Source: Breviolum minutum Mf 1.05b.01
Lineage: Eukaryota; Sar; Dinophyceae; Suessiales; Symbiodiniaceae
Length of the DNA stretch: 64,000 nt
Reading direction: 5' to 3'
Assembly: GCA_000507305.1 (NCBI GenBank)
Contig: DF239417.1
Location: 118,709-182,708 of the forward strand
Part shown: piece after piece, positions 25,586-37,700 of the stretch
Layout of the letters: the number at the start of each line of letters is the position of its first letter
How positions within the stretch are numbered: position 1 is the first letter of the stretch
Translations under genes and position numbers: made by a program
The notes under the pieces: model-generated
Seen by the model: the letters and a program-made list of their open reading frames with translations, nothing else
What the model was told of the DNA's origin: nothing
The model's database searches: none

Positions 25586-27717
25586 TCACTCTGTGCAGCG
25601 CGCACGATCCAAGAAGTCCTTTCTTGTCAGGATTCCACGCAAAGTGTTTGCATTGTCAACAACGGGCAAGTGCCGCAGGCCCATTGAACGGAAGAGGTTG
25701 TAAGCCCTCCGTACTGTGGCACTTTCGCGGATGGAGTATGCTCCCAGATTTGAAAATGACATCAAATGGATTGGCTCTGCATTTGGCTCGTTCAAAGGGC
25801 TTGAAGAGCTTAACAACTGCACTAACACATTCCGACTGACAAGACCCAAGAAGGAGCCCTCAGAACTTACGATAGGAAAAGCGTTATGGGGCGTCTGCAA
25901 CACGCTTGACAAGCGTGCCTGACATTCTACAGGCTGCAAACTTTGTACATCCCGTGTCATGATCGTGGAGACTAGCTCATCACAGAGTGAAACCCTAGTT
26001 GCATCTTCCATTAGCGGCATGTTCTTCAAATGAATATGGACATCATAGATGCCGTGGTTGAACCGATCTCCAATAGCTTTGGATGTCATCACAGCAAAAA
26101 GAACAGGAAGACTGTATTGTGTGTTGCCTGTGGCTTCCACCAAAATCACTGCCAGAGACACTGTAATCCGTGCCATCCCACCAAGACTGGCAGCTGCACC
26201 CACCAACGCATACATCCCAGGTGGTGACCAAGCATCACCAGCCCAACTTCGAACAGCTTCACCCACCAAACGGCCAAAGACAGAACCAATTAAGAGTGAG
26301 GGAACAAAGAGACCACTCGGAACTCCTAATCCATAGGTCCAACATGCCATAGCAAAATAAATCACGCCAAAGAGTAATAACAACCCAGGATGAAATGGAA
26401 CTGAATCGTGAAAGAGGACCTTGATTGCATCTTCGCTTGGGGTCATGAACAACCCCAAAGCTGCTTGACGTGAGGACTCTTGGCTTGGATGGCTTGGGTC
26501 ACATGTCAAGTTCAACGAATCGTGAAGGTCTGTTTTCACATCAGTGACCATGCATTCTGCCTCACAAGCAGGTGCAGCGAAAAAGATCATTGAAATCAAG
26601 GCAGCAACTGCAATAGATTCGAAGAAACGTTTCAGACCGGCAGGGCCCACCATGCGAATTCGCCAGTGCGTGAGAGGAATGTTTAGTGCATTGAATGATG
26701 CTCCAATGAGACCTCCACAAATTCCGAGAGCCAGGAATAAGGGCAACTCCCACAAGTGATAGCTCGTGGCATTGCTCTCATAGTAGCTCCCAAATGTCAA
26801 AACACCCAAGGCGCCCAAGGTACCAAAACCCAGTGAATCAAAACCTCCCAGGAAAAAGTTCAAAGTTAGGGCAGACAAGGAAGAGCAAAGCAGTGATTGG
26901 AGCAAGACTTGTGGGTTCCAAAAGGATGCTCCTTCTTCGAGAGCAAAAAGGACACCACCGACTGGAGCACCAAATGCTGCAGCCACACCTCAAGTTTAGC
27001 AAACATGAATGTCCATAAATGTCCTAATTAAAAGATCCGGTTGGGTGCTCCTATGAGATATAGCTATACCAGTATGTTAGTATGTTGGTTCCAGGCCATT
27101 GCCGCTGTGATTCGCAACACCTACGAGCGTACAAATGAATGACCGTGAGTGCATCTGAAAGTTTCACACACCCGGATGCCTGCTGCACCACCAGCTGCAA
27201 TAAAATCCCTTTCGTCCAAATCTCGCAGGAGTGCTGACTCTGGGAATTGTGCGAACACCATGCGGGCACATAAAGATCCCAAAATCGAACCGCTATGGAT
27301 CATGGGTCCTTCCTTACCGCATGGCAAACCAGCTGATACACTAAATAGTACCCCGCAGGCTTTGGCCAGTAATGTTTGTGGCTTTACGACCAGAGGCAAA
27401 TCCAGCCCATTCAAGCGACATTTCACTTCCGGAATTCCACTGCCGGCAGCCAATGGAGATACAAAGCACACCAAAAGTGCTGCAATGGAAGCTAACGTTG
27501 TACACAACGCCACTTGCAGCACCAGAAGGACTGCCACATTGGAACCTTTCTCTATCAAAAGCCTCATCAAGCCAAACCGGAGCTCTGTTAGGCGAACAAT
27601 CCCATAGTCAATACCGGAAGCCACCACACCAGTTGCCACACCTGTCATGGCTATTGCAAGCCATTTGACAATGCTCTCGAGAATCCTTTGACGCGGAGAA
27701 GCCTTCACTGCCAAAGC
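25586..27717 (-). CDS. CLCN7: ClC-6/7-type chloride/proton exchanger with CBS domains
   Basis: ClC-7-type proteins exchange 2 Cl- for 1 H+ across endosomal, lysosomal or vacuolar membranes. Two minus-strand exons, 27717-27180 and 26988-25586, join in phase across a 191-nt GC-AG intron to 646 residues. Exon 1 carries the selectivity motif GSGIPEVK (Ser, chloride type) and GKEGPMIHSG with the gating Glu. Exon 2 carries FALEEGASFW with the proton Glu, YGLGVPSGLFVPSLL, the GIYDVHI region with the pore Tyr, and two C-terminal CBS-type segments ending LRHLPVVDN...RKDF before the stop. Both glutamates mark an exchanger rather than a channel. The second exon, 1.4 kb, is far longer than the typical 20-130-nt exons elsewhere in the window. 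The N-terminal cytosolic part is missing; upstream exons were not found. Confidence 0.96.
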
Positions 27718-27794
27718 CTGGTTGCCTCATCATCATATCGGATAAAGCCGGATGACATCAACAAGTCTCGAACTATATACAAGCGCCGGGCTTA

Positions 27795-27880
27795 AGTCAC
27801 ATCACGCGGAGGAAAGTCACATCACCCAATGGAAATGCAAGATGGAGGAAAGTCACATCACAAGGCGGGAAGTCACATCA
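27795..27880. repeat. Four spaced copies of AGTCACATCA
   Basis: The decamer AGTCACATCA (first copies read AGTCACATCAC) recurs at about 27795, 27815, 27851 and 27871. G/A-rich spacers with GGAGGAAAG lie between. It sits just upstream (in transcription sense) of the first mapped ClC exon, so it is either in a ClC intron or in the 5' flank. Confidence 0.6.
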
Positions 27881-27890
27881 TTTTGTGAGA

Positions 27891-28405
27891 ATCCCAATGG
27901 CACAGCGGCATCCAACAGAAAACCAAAAAGTAACCAAATCTAGCCGCGACATTGCGCACAGTGAGAAATTTGTTGATTTTAGGAAGAAATTTGCACCGAA
28001 TACCAATGGCACAGCGTGTGCCATATAGCCTGTTTCCAAATTCTCAGCATCCCGGATCCCAATGGCACAGCAACTATTACACAGACTTCTCTTGACAATT
28101 TTTTTTGACAATCCCAATGGCACAGCGACTGTTACACAGACTTCTTTTGGCAATTTCTTTTGACTACACAGACTTCTTTTGGCAATTTCTTTTGACAATC
28201 CCAATGGCACAGCGACTGTTACACAGACTTCTTTTGGCAATCTTTTTTGACCATCCCAATGGCACAGCGACTGTTACACAGACTTCTTTTGGCAATTCTT
28301 TTGACGATCCCAATGGCACAGCGACTGTTACACAGACTTCTTTTGGCAATTTCTTTTGACTACACAGACTTCTTTTGGCAATTTCTTTTGACAATCCCAA
28401 TCCCA
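27891..28405. repeat. Minisatellite built on CCCAATGGCACAGC
   Basis: The core CCCAATGGCACAGC(G) recurs at about 27894, 28002 (as ACCAATGG), 28059, 28111, 28199, 28255 and 28308. From about 28107 on the full unit is about 54-55 bp: a GACAATCCCAATGGCACAGC block, then CGACTGTTACACAG, then ACTTCTTTTGGCAATTTC. Two shortened units of about 32 bp lacking the core occur at about 28164 and 28357, each after a full unit. This higher-order pattern, full plus short, is repeated twice. Overlapping open frames on both strands follow the repeat and are not genes. Confidence 0.85.
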
Positions 28406-28414
28406 AAGCAAGAA

Positions 28415-28895
28415 AAGTACTGCGCACAACAGCAAAAATGATAGATGAACTATTGCCGAATATGATAAAAAGCCATCAAAATATTGCAGAGACACAAGGT
28501 AAGTACGAAAAAACAACGAGTGTAAACACAGGTGCAAAACCAACACAGCACTACGCACAAAGCGAAAATGCTACATGAATTATTGCCGGATATGAAACAA
28601 ATCATCAAAATACTGTGGGCACACAGGCTGATTACAAAGGCACAAAGAATGCAAATGAAAGCTCAAAAGCAACGAAGTACTGCGCACAACAGCAAAAATG
28701 ATACATGAACAAGTGCCGCATACGAGCGAAAGTCATCAAAATATTGCAGGGACACAAGGTAACTACGAAAAAACAAAGAATGCAGATGAAAATGCAAAAG
28801 CAACAAAGTACTGCGCACAACAGCAAAAATGATACATGAACTATTGCCAAATATGATAAAAGTCATCAAAATACTGCGGGCACGCAGAATGATAC
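28415..28895. repeat. Tandem array, about four units of ~130 bp
   Basis: Units start with AAGTACTGCGCACAACAGC or a variant at about 28416, 28548, 28675 and 28806, giving spacings of about 127-132 bp. Each unit contains AAAAATGATACATGAACTATTGCC, described here by its parts ATGATACATGAAC and TATTGCC, followed by CATCAAAATA(C/T)TG and CACACAGG-like sequence. The last unit is cut short at about 28895. The array directly abuts the minisatellite but has an unrelated unit. Confidence 0.8.
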
Positions 28896-30349
28896 AACTT
28901 CCCCCCGAGCGATACGACTTAAACCGACCGCTAGTACCATATACTAGAACTGTATATACTGTATACATAGACACATTACTATTGTGTACTACATGGTGTA
29001 ATGGGTGTGTATGACTATTAATGATACCGCACATAAATCTGAAGCTATCTGTCAATCATTATAAACTGGCTATGCTATGCTATGCATATTCTAGAATTCC
29101 ATGCTGATTTTGGAACTACTTTGCAAACAGCAGATAGAGATAATTAGATATTATAGCAATGTGGCAGCAGAATCCCTTTCTGAATTGCAGGTGGTATGCC
29201 GGACTACAAAAACATATAAAAACAACGCTTGGTAAAGAACCGCCCTGCACATCTGATCAGCAAGATACTCTCATAGAGGTCAAAGTCGATTGCTTCCACC
29301 GAAGCGAAACACCTTGGACTTCGAGCATGGCCTCGGGTGATGAAATCCTCTTGAGATAAGGAATCCGCTTCTGCCAGGGAATGGCTGTGCGGCATGAACT
29401 TGCACCAGGGAGTGAACACATCAGCGCACCGCGGAAAAACCTGTGGTTTCTGTACATTTCTGTATTCTTCGGACTACTTCTTATGCATGTTCTATCATTT
29501 TCTCATGCAACTCGTCAACATACTTGTCTGTACATAATGACATATTTGGGGCAAATGTACGAATATCGACGCTCAATCGGTAGGCCTTCGAGATATCCAG
29601 AATCTGAGAACATAAGCGTCTTTTGAAAAGAGCGTCTGAGGAAAATGTGAATTTTTCGGGGGCATGCTGTTCTTGATACAAAGTAGATCAAAGTAGTACC
29701 CCACGGTATACCACATACATCTCCTGGTCTGGTGGATCATGATGACCAAGATGTCCAAACCCCTGTACCATCACAAGCATGTTGATCAACCTTTCATAAC
29801 TCCTTGTGGCCTTGCTTTCTCTGCTGGGCTGTCAATTTGACCTTACGACTATCTACCTCGAGCACAAGATGTTGCGGTACCTGGCCTCAAGAGAGCAAGT
29901 AAATGAGACAAGATGCAAAAGGCGCAAAATCCTTGAAAAACCATGTGCCTCTTTCCCACCATTGGGACTTCCTTGCAAATGCATCAAAACCAATGCATAC
30001 CAATGCAATTGGATACAAGTTGAACTCACCACACCTGCTTGAGAAGCAAGGCAACGGCAGCAAGATGCCAAGGGCTGTCAATTTTCATGAATTCTGGTGT
30101 GATCATCTGATAAGCTTGCTCGTGTCTAACGGGGTACGATAGTACGGTTACTTCACTAAACCTGACACATCCAATATCATCCAATGTTTAAGTGCACAAT
30201 AGAAGATGAATTGCGANTCCCCCACACCCTCTCCTAATTCTCACTTCGTTCGCAAGGTGAAACTACGCCTAGCCTACCGGCTGGCTTTCGTAATATTGCA
30301 AATGTTATTCTTCTTGTTGATCAATGGCTTTTTCTTTTCCTTCATATGC
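28896..30349. other. No gene resolved between RPN8 3' end and the ClC repeats
   Basis: One minus-strand stretch near 29330-29240 reads EAIDFDLYES and could belong to the N-terminal region of the ClC gene, where family members carry a YESLDY-like segment, but the context is too weak to assign. An unresolved base (n) is at about 30216. No other structure was seen. Confidence 0.35.
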
Positions 30350-33300
30350 TCATGTCTGATGTATGTCTGCAGCCTGAAACAAGACAACAAAAGTTCAGCT
30401 CGTCAATGTCTAAGAATGCTCAAGGATCTCGATGAAAAGATCGAACGAGGCTGTTGCTTTTCCTTTTTCGAACGAGGCCCAGCTTGACACGGTCATGTTT
30501 TGCTGTCAGCCTTTACTGCTTGGCCTGGCCAAATTCAAGGGTCAAAAACATAGAAATTACGCAACACAGGCACCAGGCCTCTTCTTTCTTTTCACCCTCC
30601 TTCTCCTTCTCCTTTTTGGCATCTTCTTTCTTCTCCTTGTCTTTCTCCTGTCACCATGAGCTGCTACAACTCTCGATTCAACTCTTCTTTAAAATCTGCA
30701 AGCACTGAGATCTTTGTGGTGAGTTCACTGTCAACTGCGTCCTTGCTTTCTGCACCTTTCTCCTACACCAACATCATGAAAGGACTCACCATCTCACAGA
30801 TTCAAATAGTATAGTCAAAAAGCATCACGAGCCTTGACTTTTTTGTTTTTCATCTTGTTGTTGATGAGATTGTGCAAGGCAACAGTTGAGCGCAACATGC
30901 TGCCCAAATATAGTGCTAGCCTCGGTCCAATTAGTTTAAAGAGTTCAAGGGTTTCAAAAACAGCAAGTCGCTCGGTGTCTCTCTCCTCTACTTTTCATTG
31001 TTGCAAGTTGTACCTGTTATATACTGGGTAGTAGCCCCCTGTTCGTCACTACATAGCTCGTTAGCGCTTCCAAGATTTCTGAGTACCTCTCACAGAGATT
31101 TCTCTCCTCCAAGGTCCGGACATCATGTCGTTGGTCTCGGTTGCCAAGGATCTAACAAGCTCTTCTGAGTCCTCACAGCTGTTTGAGAGGACAGCTCGAG
31201 AATATGTCACATTCATGGCAGCAAAAATTCATGGCATTCGCTCATTTGACCACATTGAAAGTGCTAATGAGGCTGATGACTGAAACAGGATATTGGATAG
31301 CAGGTCAAATTAAAACGAAAACTGGACGTATAATGTTGACAGTTATTTATAATCTTCCCCCCCGCCTTTTAGTCTGGTATTTTACAAAGGGATGTTTCCA
31401 CATTTACAAACCAATGCCAATACCATATAAAGAAGTGTTCATCTTTTTCTTCAAAACAAATGCTATCTTTGTCCGGCTTTTTCCTGGAACTATTTAACGA
31501 ATTAACAAGGATGAACAAGGTTTGTACTTGAAAAGCTTACCTAAACCAGAAGAATTGACCCTTGTGGACTTCCAGAATCTTCCAGGTCAATAGGGGCAGT
31601 AAGCAAATGTTGTGCCACCTGTAATTCTCAAAAGCACTCCTGATCAGGCATCAGATTGAAGATCTCTTGCAATTGGTAGATGATTTCCTGGCAGCAAACC
31701 ACCATCCACACATACTGGTACGAGTACTACCAGCACCACTCGCTGCCTGATTCATTGGAAGCTTTCCAGCAACCACTTGGCTCAGGTATTGTGAAATCTC
31801 CCGCAAGCGCATTGCGAGGCCCTTCAGAGCACCAATCTTGTCGCCCACCCGAACAGCAAGCGTTGAGGCTGACCTAGGCAAAAATCAAAAACAATGAATC
31901 GAGAAAGGTCAATGCCGGCCACCCAAGCACACAATAAATATCAATAAATTGAGGGTGCAAAAAGAAGTGCAAAGCTGCAAGTTAGGTGCCAAACGCATTT
32001 TTGATGTCACGAAGTAGGTGCTCAACACCCACTTCTTCTGCCTCGAAGGCTCCAACTGTTGACTGGACATGCAAGAAGGTCCTCTTGAAAACCTGGCAGG
32101 TTTTGTGGCGTTCGCGGGAGCGCGCAGTGACATAGTATGGCATATCTTTGATCAAATTGAAATCAATGAAATCAAAACACAAAAGTACATTCAATATGCA
32201 TATATCCTATATACATCACTCATTGTCAAAGTAGATGAAAAAGATGAACCAAAAGAACGTAATCCAAAAGACCCGGAAAGTCACAGGAGCTATATACAGT
32301 AAAACACTACACAATTTAGGAGCTGTCCTAAAAAAAGTCAGGATGGTGTTGATGAGAAAAAGTAAGTTGAGTTACATAAAAAAATGTGTTTTAGAAGAAA
32401 ATCTTGGTGGTGGTGGTGGTGAAGCTGCTCTTCTTAGAGATTCAGGGCCATTCAGGGCCTATACAAGGCATAGATCCAATGCCTGAAATAATGCTATCTT
32501 TTCTCCATACCCAAAGAAGTCGAAATTCAAAGATATAGTCCGAGTATCTTTACATATCTTTACCATTGGCCTACACATTATTACTCAGTGATTACCTGGA
32601 TCAACATAGGCCAATGGTAAAAGTTATCTAAGCCATCATTGCATCCCCAAATGATTCCCCGGGAACCTCATCTGAGGTTTGCTCCTGGACAGAGTAGTAG
32701 GCCTCCATGGGCAGCTCGAGATCCTTCACAAATCAGCGACTCATCGCATGTGAGACTTGAGCGAATCACCAAGACCCGGTTGAGAATAGAGAATGTCATA
32801 GAAGAATCTTAGCAATGAGAACGTGCACATCGTATCATCTCATGAATTGCCAATCCGAGGCCTTTGGCTGCACATCCATCACCACAAGCACTGGTTCTGG
32901 ACAATACCTGCTGCAAGGCACACGAAACAAGCCTTCTCTGATCTTGTCTGAATAAGGTCATGATCAACTAAGATTCTATAATGGCATAGAATGGCATGGA
33001 ATTATATACGACTATTATAGTATAGCTGACGAGGTGTATTAATTGTGCAACTAAAGCCTAAAGTCAAGCCTGTAAATTTTGTGTAATTATGTTACAGTAC
33101 TGCAGTAATGCAGCATGCTAAAGGTTGAAGTGTTCACCATCGATTTGTCAGTTCATACCTTACCCACCCGGTGCCGCACCGCCGATAAAGCTCGTGGATG
33201 CTGAGGTCAGATGGTTTGATCTTTGGTCCAGTTGAGTACCACCCAACGATACGTTCCTTTGTGTTCACCTTCCATGGACCGGACACGTCGAATGATACTC

Positions 33301-34383
33301 AAAGGATCTGAGTAGTTGAAAAACATCCCTGGCAGTTTGCCAATAAACAGCGCCTTCTTGAACATCGCAAACATTTGTTCATGGTAGTTGTGATCCAAGA
33401 ACCACACCTGTGCAGGTTCCATCCGCATATCTCTGCATGTTGTGATACAAGAAAGTCACTACAAAATCCATCTAGGCATAATGCCAAAATGCTTCTTCTT
33501 ACATCTTCTTATATACTGCACAATTTAGGAACGGCCGTTCCCTTGCGCATCATCTTAGCTGGCCGTTTCAACCGAACAAAAACAATACGCCCATTATTGC
33601 AGGCACTGAGTGAAACACACTCAAAGACACAAAGATTTTCAAAGGTCAATGAGTCAATATATACTGCAATGATCATCTTATGTCATCGTATACTATGAAC
33701 GTACACAGCTATCTCCAACCCATCAACGCCTGCGGATCTCGAGGATCCTCTTCGAAAGGAACTGCGAAGCAATTGGTGATGTGAAGGCTGAAGTCGGACA
33801 CCTGGATTCCATGTCATTCCAGCCATGTCTTTACTCAGATTTTTCATCACCAATGCCTCACCCAACAGGGTGCCAACCACCCGCTTGGTGGTTCCTTTGG
33901 CTACCTGGCTTCAGTCTTGCGATGTCAAGTACTAGTACCAACTGATTGACTTGATGCGAACCCAACGAAAAACATGCTCCATGTTGTGATCTGATCTGTT
34001 TGGCAACCAAGTTGAATAAGGCCACGGCCCGGTTGTAGTGGTCGACGACTCCAAGAAGGACGATCGGATGGACGACCACATCCCTTCTGTCCTAACAAAG
34101 GTATTGCATTGCAGAACCCATCATTCTGCACACAGATACTTTCTGGGATATTGTGGCACAAATTGAATGTGAACAAAAACAAACACAAGCAACTGTTCCA
34201 TGGGAGGACTGGCCTTCTTTGCGTCCTTTGATTTGTCCTCCTTCTTTTCGTCCTTGGCATCATCCTTGTCATCTTTCTTCTCCTGATGCTACATTGACCA
34301 AGTTAAGTTGGCTTGCATTGTCTCAGCACACTTGCGCAGTCTGTCTTCTGGCGTGCAAACCAAGGGTCCTTGTCTTCTGCCAT
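30350..34383 (-). CDS. RPN8: 26S proteasome lid subunit RPN8 (PSMD7), MPN-minus
   Basis: RPN8 is the non-catalytic MPN partner of the deubiquitinase RPN11 in the proteasome lid. Exons: 34383-34369 (ATG), 34282-34214, 34091-34029 ([17 protein letters not shown]), 33904-33857, 33801-33730, 33407-33354 ([18 protein letters not shown]), 33268-33180 ([13 protein letters not shown]), 32907-32862, 32723-32667, 32092-31995 ([14 protein letters not shown]), 31873-31747, 31687-31640, 31171-31122, 30920-30833 ([10 protein letters not shown]), then less certain 30763-30743, 30647-30579 and 30373-30350. The model gives about 345 residues against about 324 in animals. All internal junctions agree in phase. 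The JAMM His pair is absent, as usual for RPN8. Odd points are a Lys/Asp-rich 23-residue exon before the MPN domain, and a Lys/Glu-rich 23-residue exon near the C-terminus. The start (ATG in AAGATGGCAG) and last exon are inferred. Confidence 0.95.
32557..32623. repeat. Short inverted repeat in an RPN8 intron
   Basis: The arms CTTTACCATTGGCCTA (about 32558-32574) and TAGGCCAATGGTAAAAG (about 32607-32623) are near-perfect inverted copies separated by about 32 bp. They lie within the 32666-32093 intron of RPN8. The pair could form a hairpin in RNA or be the remains of a small inverted-repeat element. No flanking duplication was obvious. Confidence 0.6.
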
Positions 34384-34743
34384 CTTCTCAACGCAGCTGC
34401 CCCGAATTATCAAAGCTAGTTTGAACCAAATGCAAAGCATGTAGTGTCCAGTGTTGTACAAAGCAATTTGGGAATTATTACTATGATGTTCCTACAGCAC
34501 ATGGTTCACCATTGGTTCACCTGTGCTTGGTTGGATCTATGACATATGATTTTGCAGTTTCTGTCAGCCTCAGCTATCAAGCAACGGCCAACAGCCAAGC
34601 TCCTTTGTTCTGCAGCGGAGTCTCATCCGCTCCCAACAGCGGTCTTGAAGACCAGGTTTACGATGTCTACAAATGGTTTCTATTGATTTTCTAGTATGGC
34701 CATCGACTCTATCGACCTTCACATCTCCGGTACGAAAAAGTAC

Positions 34744-37700
34744 TCAACTTTCAGAGTTTGCAGCTCCAGTGATTCCTTGCATCACTGCTTTGGCTTCGAT
34801 AAGGCCTCCAATTTCATCATCCATTGCAGTCTGACGAGTCTGGAAATTCTTCACCAGGAAGTCACAGTTGGAGTGCAACGTTCCAGCTGCCGATGTCAAC
34901 GCTTTCATAGCAGCCAGGATGTTCTCGCCGTCGGTTTTGGCATCAGCTCGTTCGCCCTTAAAAAAAAACAAAACGGACTGATGGGATGGGATTGAATCAA
35001 CTTTGAAGGTCACTCATGTCAGTTCAATTCCTCTTTTAGGATGCAAGGGTCATGGACCGGTCATTGACAAGTCTGCTCAAATATCAAATATCCATATATC
35101 ATATCATAAGATGGTCAAACTCTGTCAAATAAGATGCTAAGATGTTGGGAAGTGGCACCTCGGCTTTGGTGATGGCTGCCTCCACACTGTCAACCTCCAA
35201 ATCATGTTGCGATGGGTCAAAATCTTGGGCACTGTGATGGATGTTGGTGGACGTTGGTATCTCAGATTCATGCCTCTTTCTTTTTTGTTGCCACGCTTGC
35301 AGTGGTCTCTTTGGCCAATGTTTCGTAGTCCGACTGGGCAGCATTCTCATCTTTCACAGCTTGCTTCTCGGCTGCCTGCGTCGTGTGAATTCAAATTCAA
35401 CTAGCAACCAACACATTTAGACATTGCTACTACCTTCCCTACGCTGAGCCTGGGAAAATATACATGGCAACATCTCACCTCCCATGTCCAAGGGTCACTT
35501 TGCCCAGCCTGCGCTTGTTCCAAGATGTGTTCCAACATTGCCAGCACGCCTCCAACTTTCACAAGAAAAAAACACGGAAAACGATTGCAAAGCAAAGGAA
35601 ATCATTGTACAATGACAATATTATACAACTCCCACCACACCCATAATTACTAAACATGCCATCAACTTCAAGACTCTTGCCGTCAAGCTGGGAAAAGGGG
35701 GTCTTGCCTTTGGAGGCTGAATTCTTCTTGTAGTCGCTAAATCCTTGTGGAGCTCCGAATGAATCATCTACTGCGCCGTCCTCAACTTCGTCTGTCTGTT
35801 TCTCCTGGAGCAAATGGTGCAGCTTGGGCACGGTATTGAGTTGGTTGACTGGAAGTCCCTTTCACTACCAACTTGTAAGGATAGTATATATGATAATATA
35901 GTTGCCGAGGCTGAAGGAGCAGACTTGGTGGAGTCGTCATGATTCACCCCAAAATACTCAGAATGGATATGACTGCTCGAAGTGTCTGTCCTCCGACAGC
36001 TGCACGAAGGACTTGCTGTAAAATTCCGACAGAACTTTGAGTGCTGCCTAGGAGAAGGTGGAAAGCAAACCTCTGAATCTCTGCTCGGTCGTTACTTCAA
36101 AGTGTCCTTTTCCGATCAAGTCTCGTGCCAGTTCAATTGGACCCATCTATTGCTCAATTAAGGAGCATCGCAGAGCAACCTTCCGCAAGTAAACCCAAGA
36201 TGTAATTCTGGTGATACAATTGTAGACCAAATGGCCTGCCAACCCCTGCTACACCTGCGGTCCATTGCAGCTTACATGGATCCACCATGCAATTCACAAA
36301 GGAAGCTACTGCTTCGTAAGTGAGGCTGTCCATGTCATATGTGTGACAAGTAGGCGGGCTGAATAAACAACATGTCACAAAGTGTATGAGAGTATGCGTG
36401 CATCGTGTTGAACTATATACAGAGAAATCGAATATATGATATGAATATAGTATGTGTATGGATATACTAATGTAATATGAACATCCATATATCAATATCC
36501 ATCCATGTGTACTTATATCATATTATCGCTCAACATTATTCATCTCTAGTCACGTGTTGACCAAAAGTGGGCGCCGGAGATCTGCCGAGCTGCTTTCAAC
36601 AACTTCTGGGTCTCTCGCTGGTCATTGACACTTAGTTGGAAGGCTTTATTTTGCGCTTCGCGATCTTGCGCTGCCTTCGCCATTTCTTTGTTCATATTCT
36701 CAATCTCTGACTCAAGCTCCGCTTTCTCGGCCTTTGTTTTCTTGATCTTTTGAGTCAAAGTTTCCAACAGAATAGTCACATCCTCCTTTTTGCGATCTTG
36801 CTTGTCCTGTTGAACCTCGTTCTTTGTCAGTTGGTCTTTGCAAAAGGTTTTCTTTTCAGACTCTCCCTTCTTTTGCTTTTTCAGCTCTGAAATCCTGGCG
36901 AGAACGGCCCACTAGCAAAACGGCAACTTTGCAACCGACATCTTGGAAAGGATCCACCGAAGCGGACAAGTTTGGACAAGTTTGGACAAGTACTAAGGTT
37001 CCAACATGTCATCGACTGCTTTCAGGACTTCGCCCAAGCTGCCAGCTTTGCTTTGAGATGCCCGAAATGCCAAGAACTTTGAGCGTGAGCCTCTGGACAG
37101 CAACTTCCCAGCTTGAGTTTGCAAATTCTGACTGGAGAATTGTAGGAAACTTGTAGGCTTGTTCTCAGTCAAGACCTGTGTTGCACTTGCAATTGCTTTC
37201 ACTTCCTCCCGGCGAGTCTTCTGTCGAGCATCCCACTCAGAATCTGTGTTGGCGCATTTGGTCTGCACAGATTTAAGAAATTTCTTGTCCTCCTCAAGGG
37301 CTTTGCCAACTGTGTTCTTTTCCTTTTTATCATGCGCAAGCTGCTCATCAGCTGAGGCTTTCTCCTTCTGCTTCAAACGAAGCTGACTCTTGCTAGTCTC
37401 TATCTCTTCTGCTTTTGCATCATTCAATTTCTCATATGCTGCCTTACTGCTGGCTTCCTCTTCTTGCATTTCTTTCAAGTCTTGCTCGAAGGTGTCTTGC
37501 ATCTGAGACAGCATTCCGTAGACTTCATCAGAGCTTTGTCCAGGTTGAAAGTATTGCAAAAGATCTGCTTCTCGAAAATGCCGAGGCAAATCAGGCGAGC
37601 TTACCCTGTCAAGGAACCTGCCGTGACACCGACTTTTCATCAACTTCCAGGGAAGGGCTAAGGGATTCTTGCACATCCCAAATCAACTTGAAACCAAGAA

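Noticed and set aside
28105..28441. Overlapping open frames with repeated peptides on both strands
   Set aside because: They follow the 54-bp minisatellite on both strands and change frame with unit length; no conserved product.
32862..32907. Possible frameshift in RPN8 after VQPK, because a shifted frame continues as GLGLAIHE, resembling the family's DLGLP
   Set aside because: A GC donor directly after AAG at 32862 and an exon at 32723 beginning [12 protein letters not shown] restore the family sequence exactly, so the shifted match is chance.
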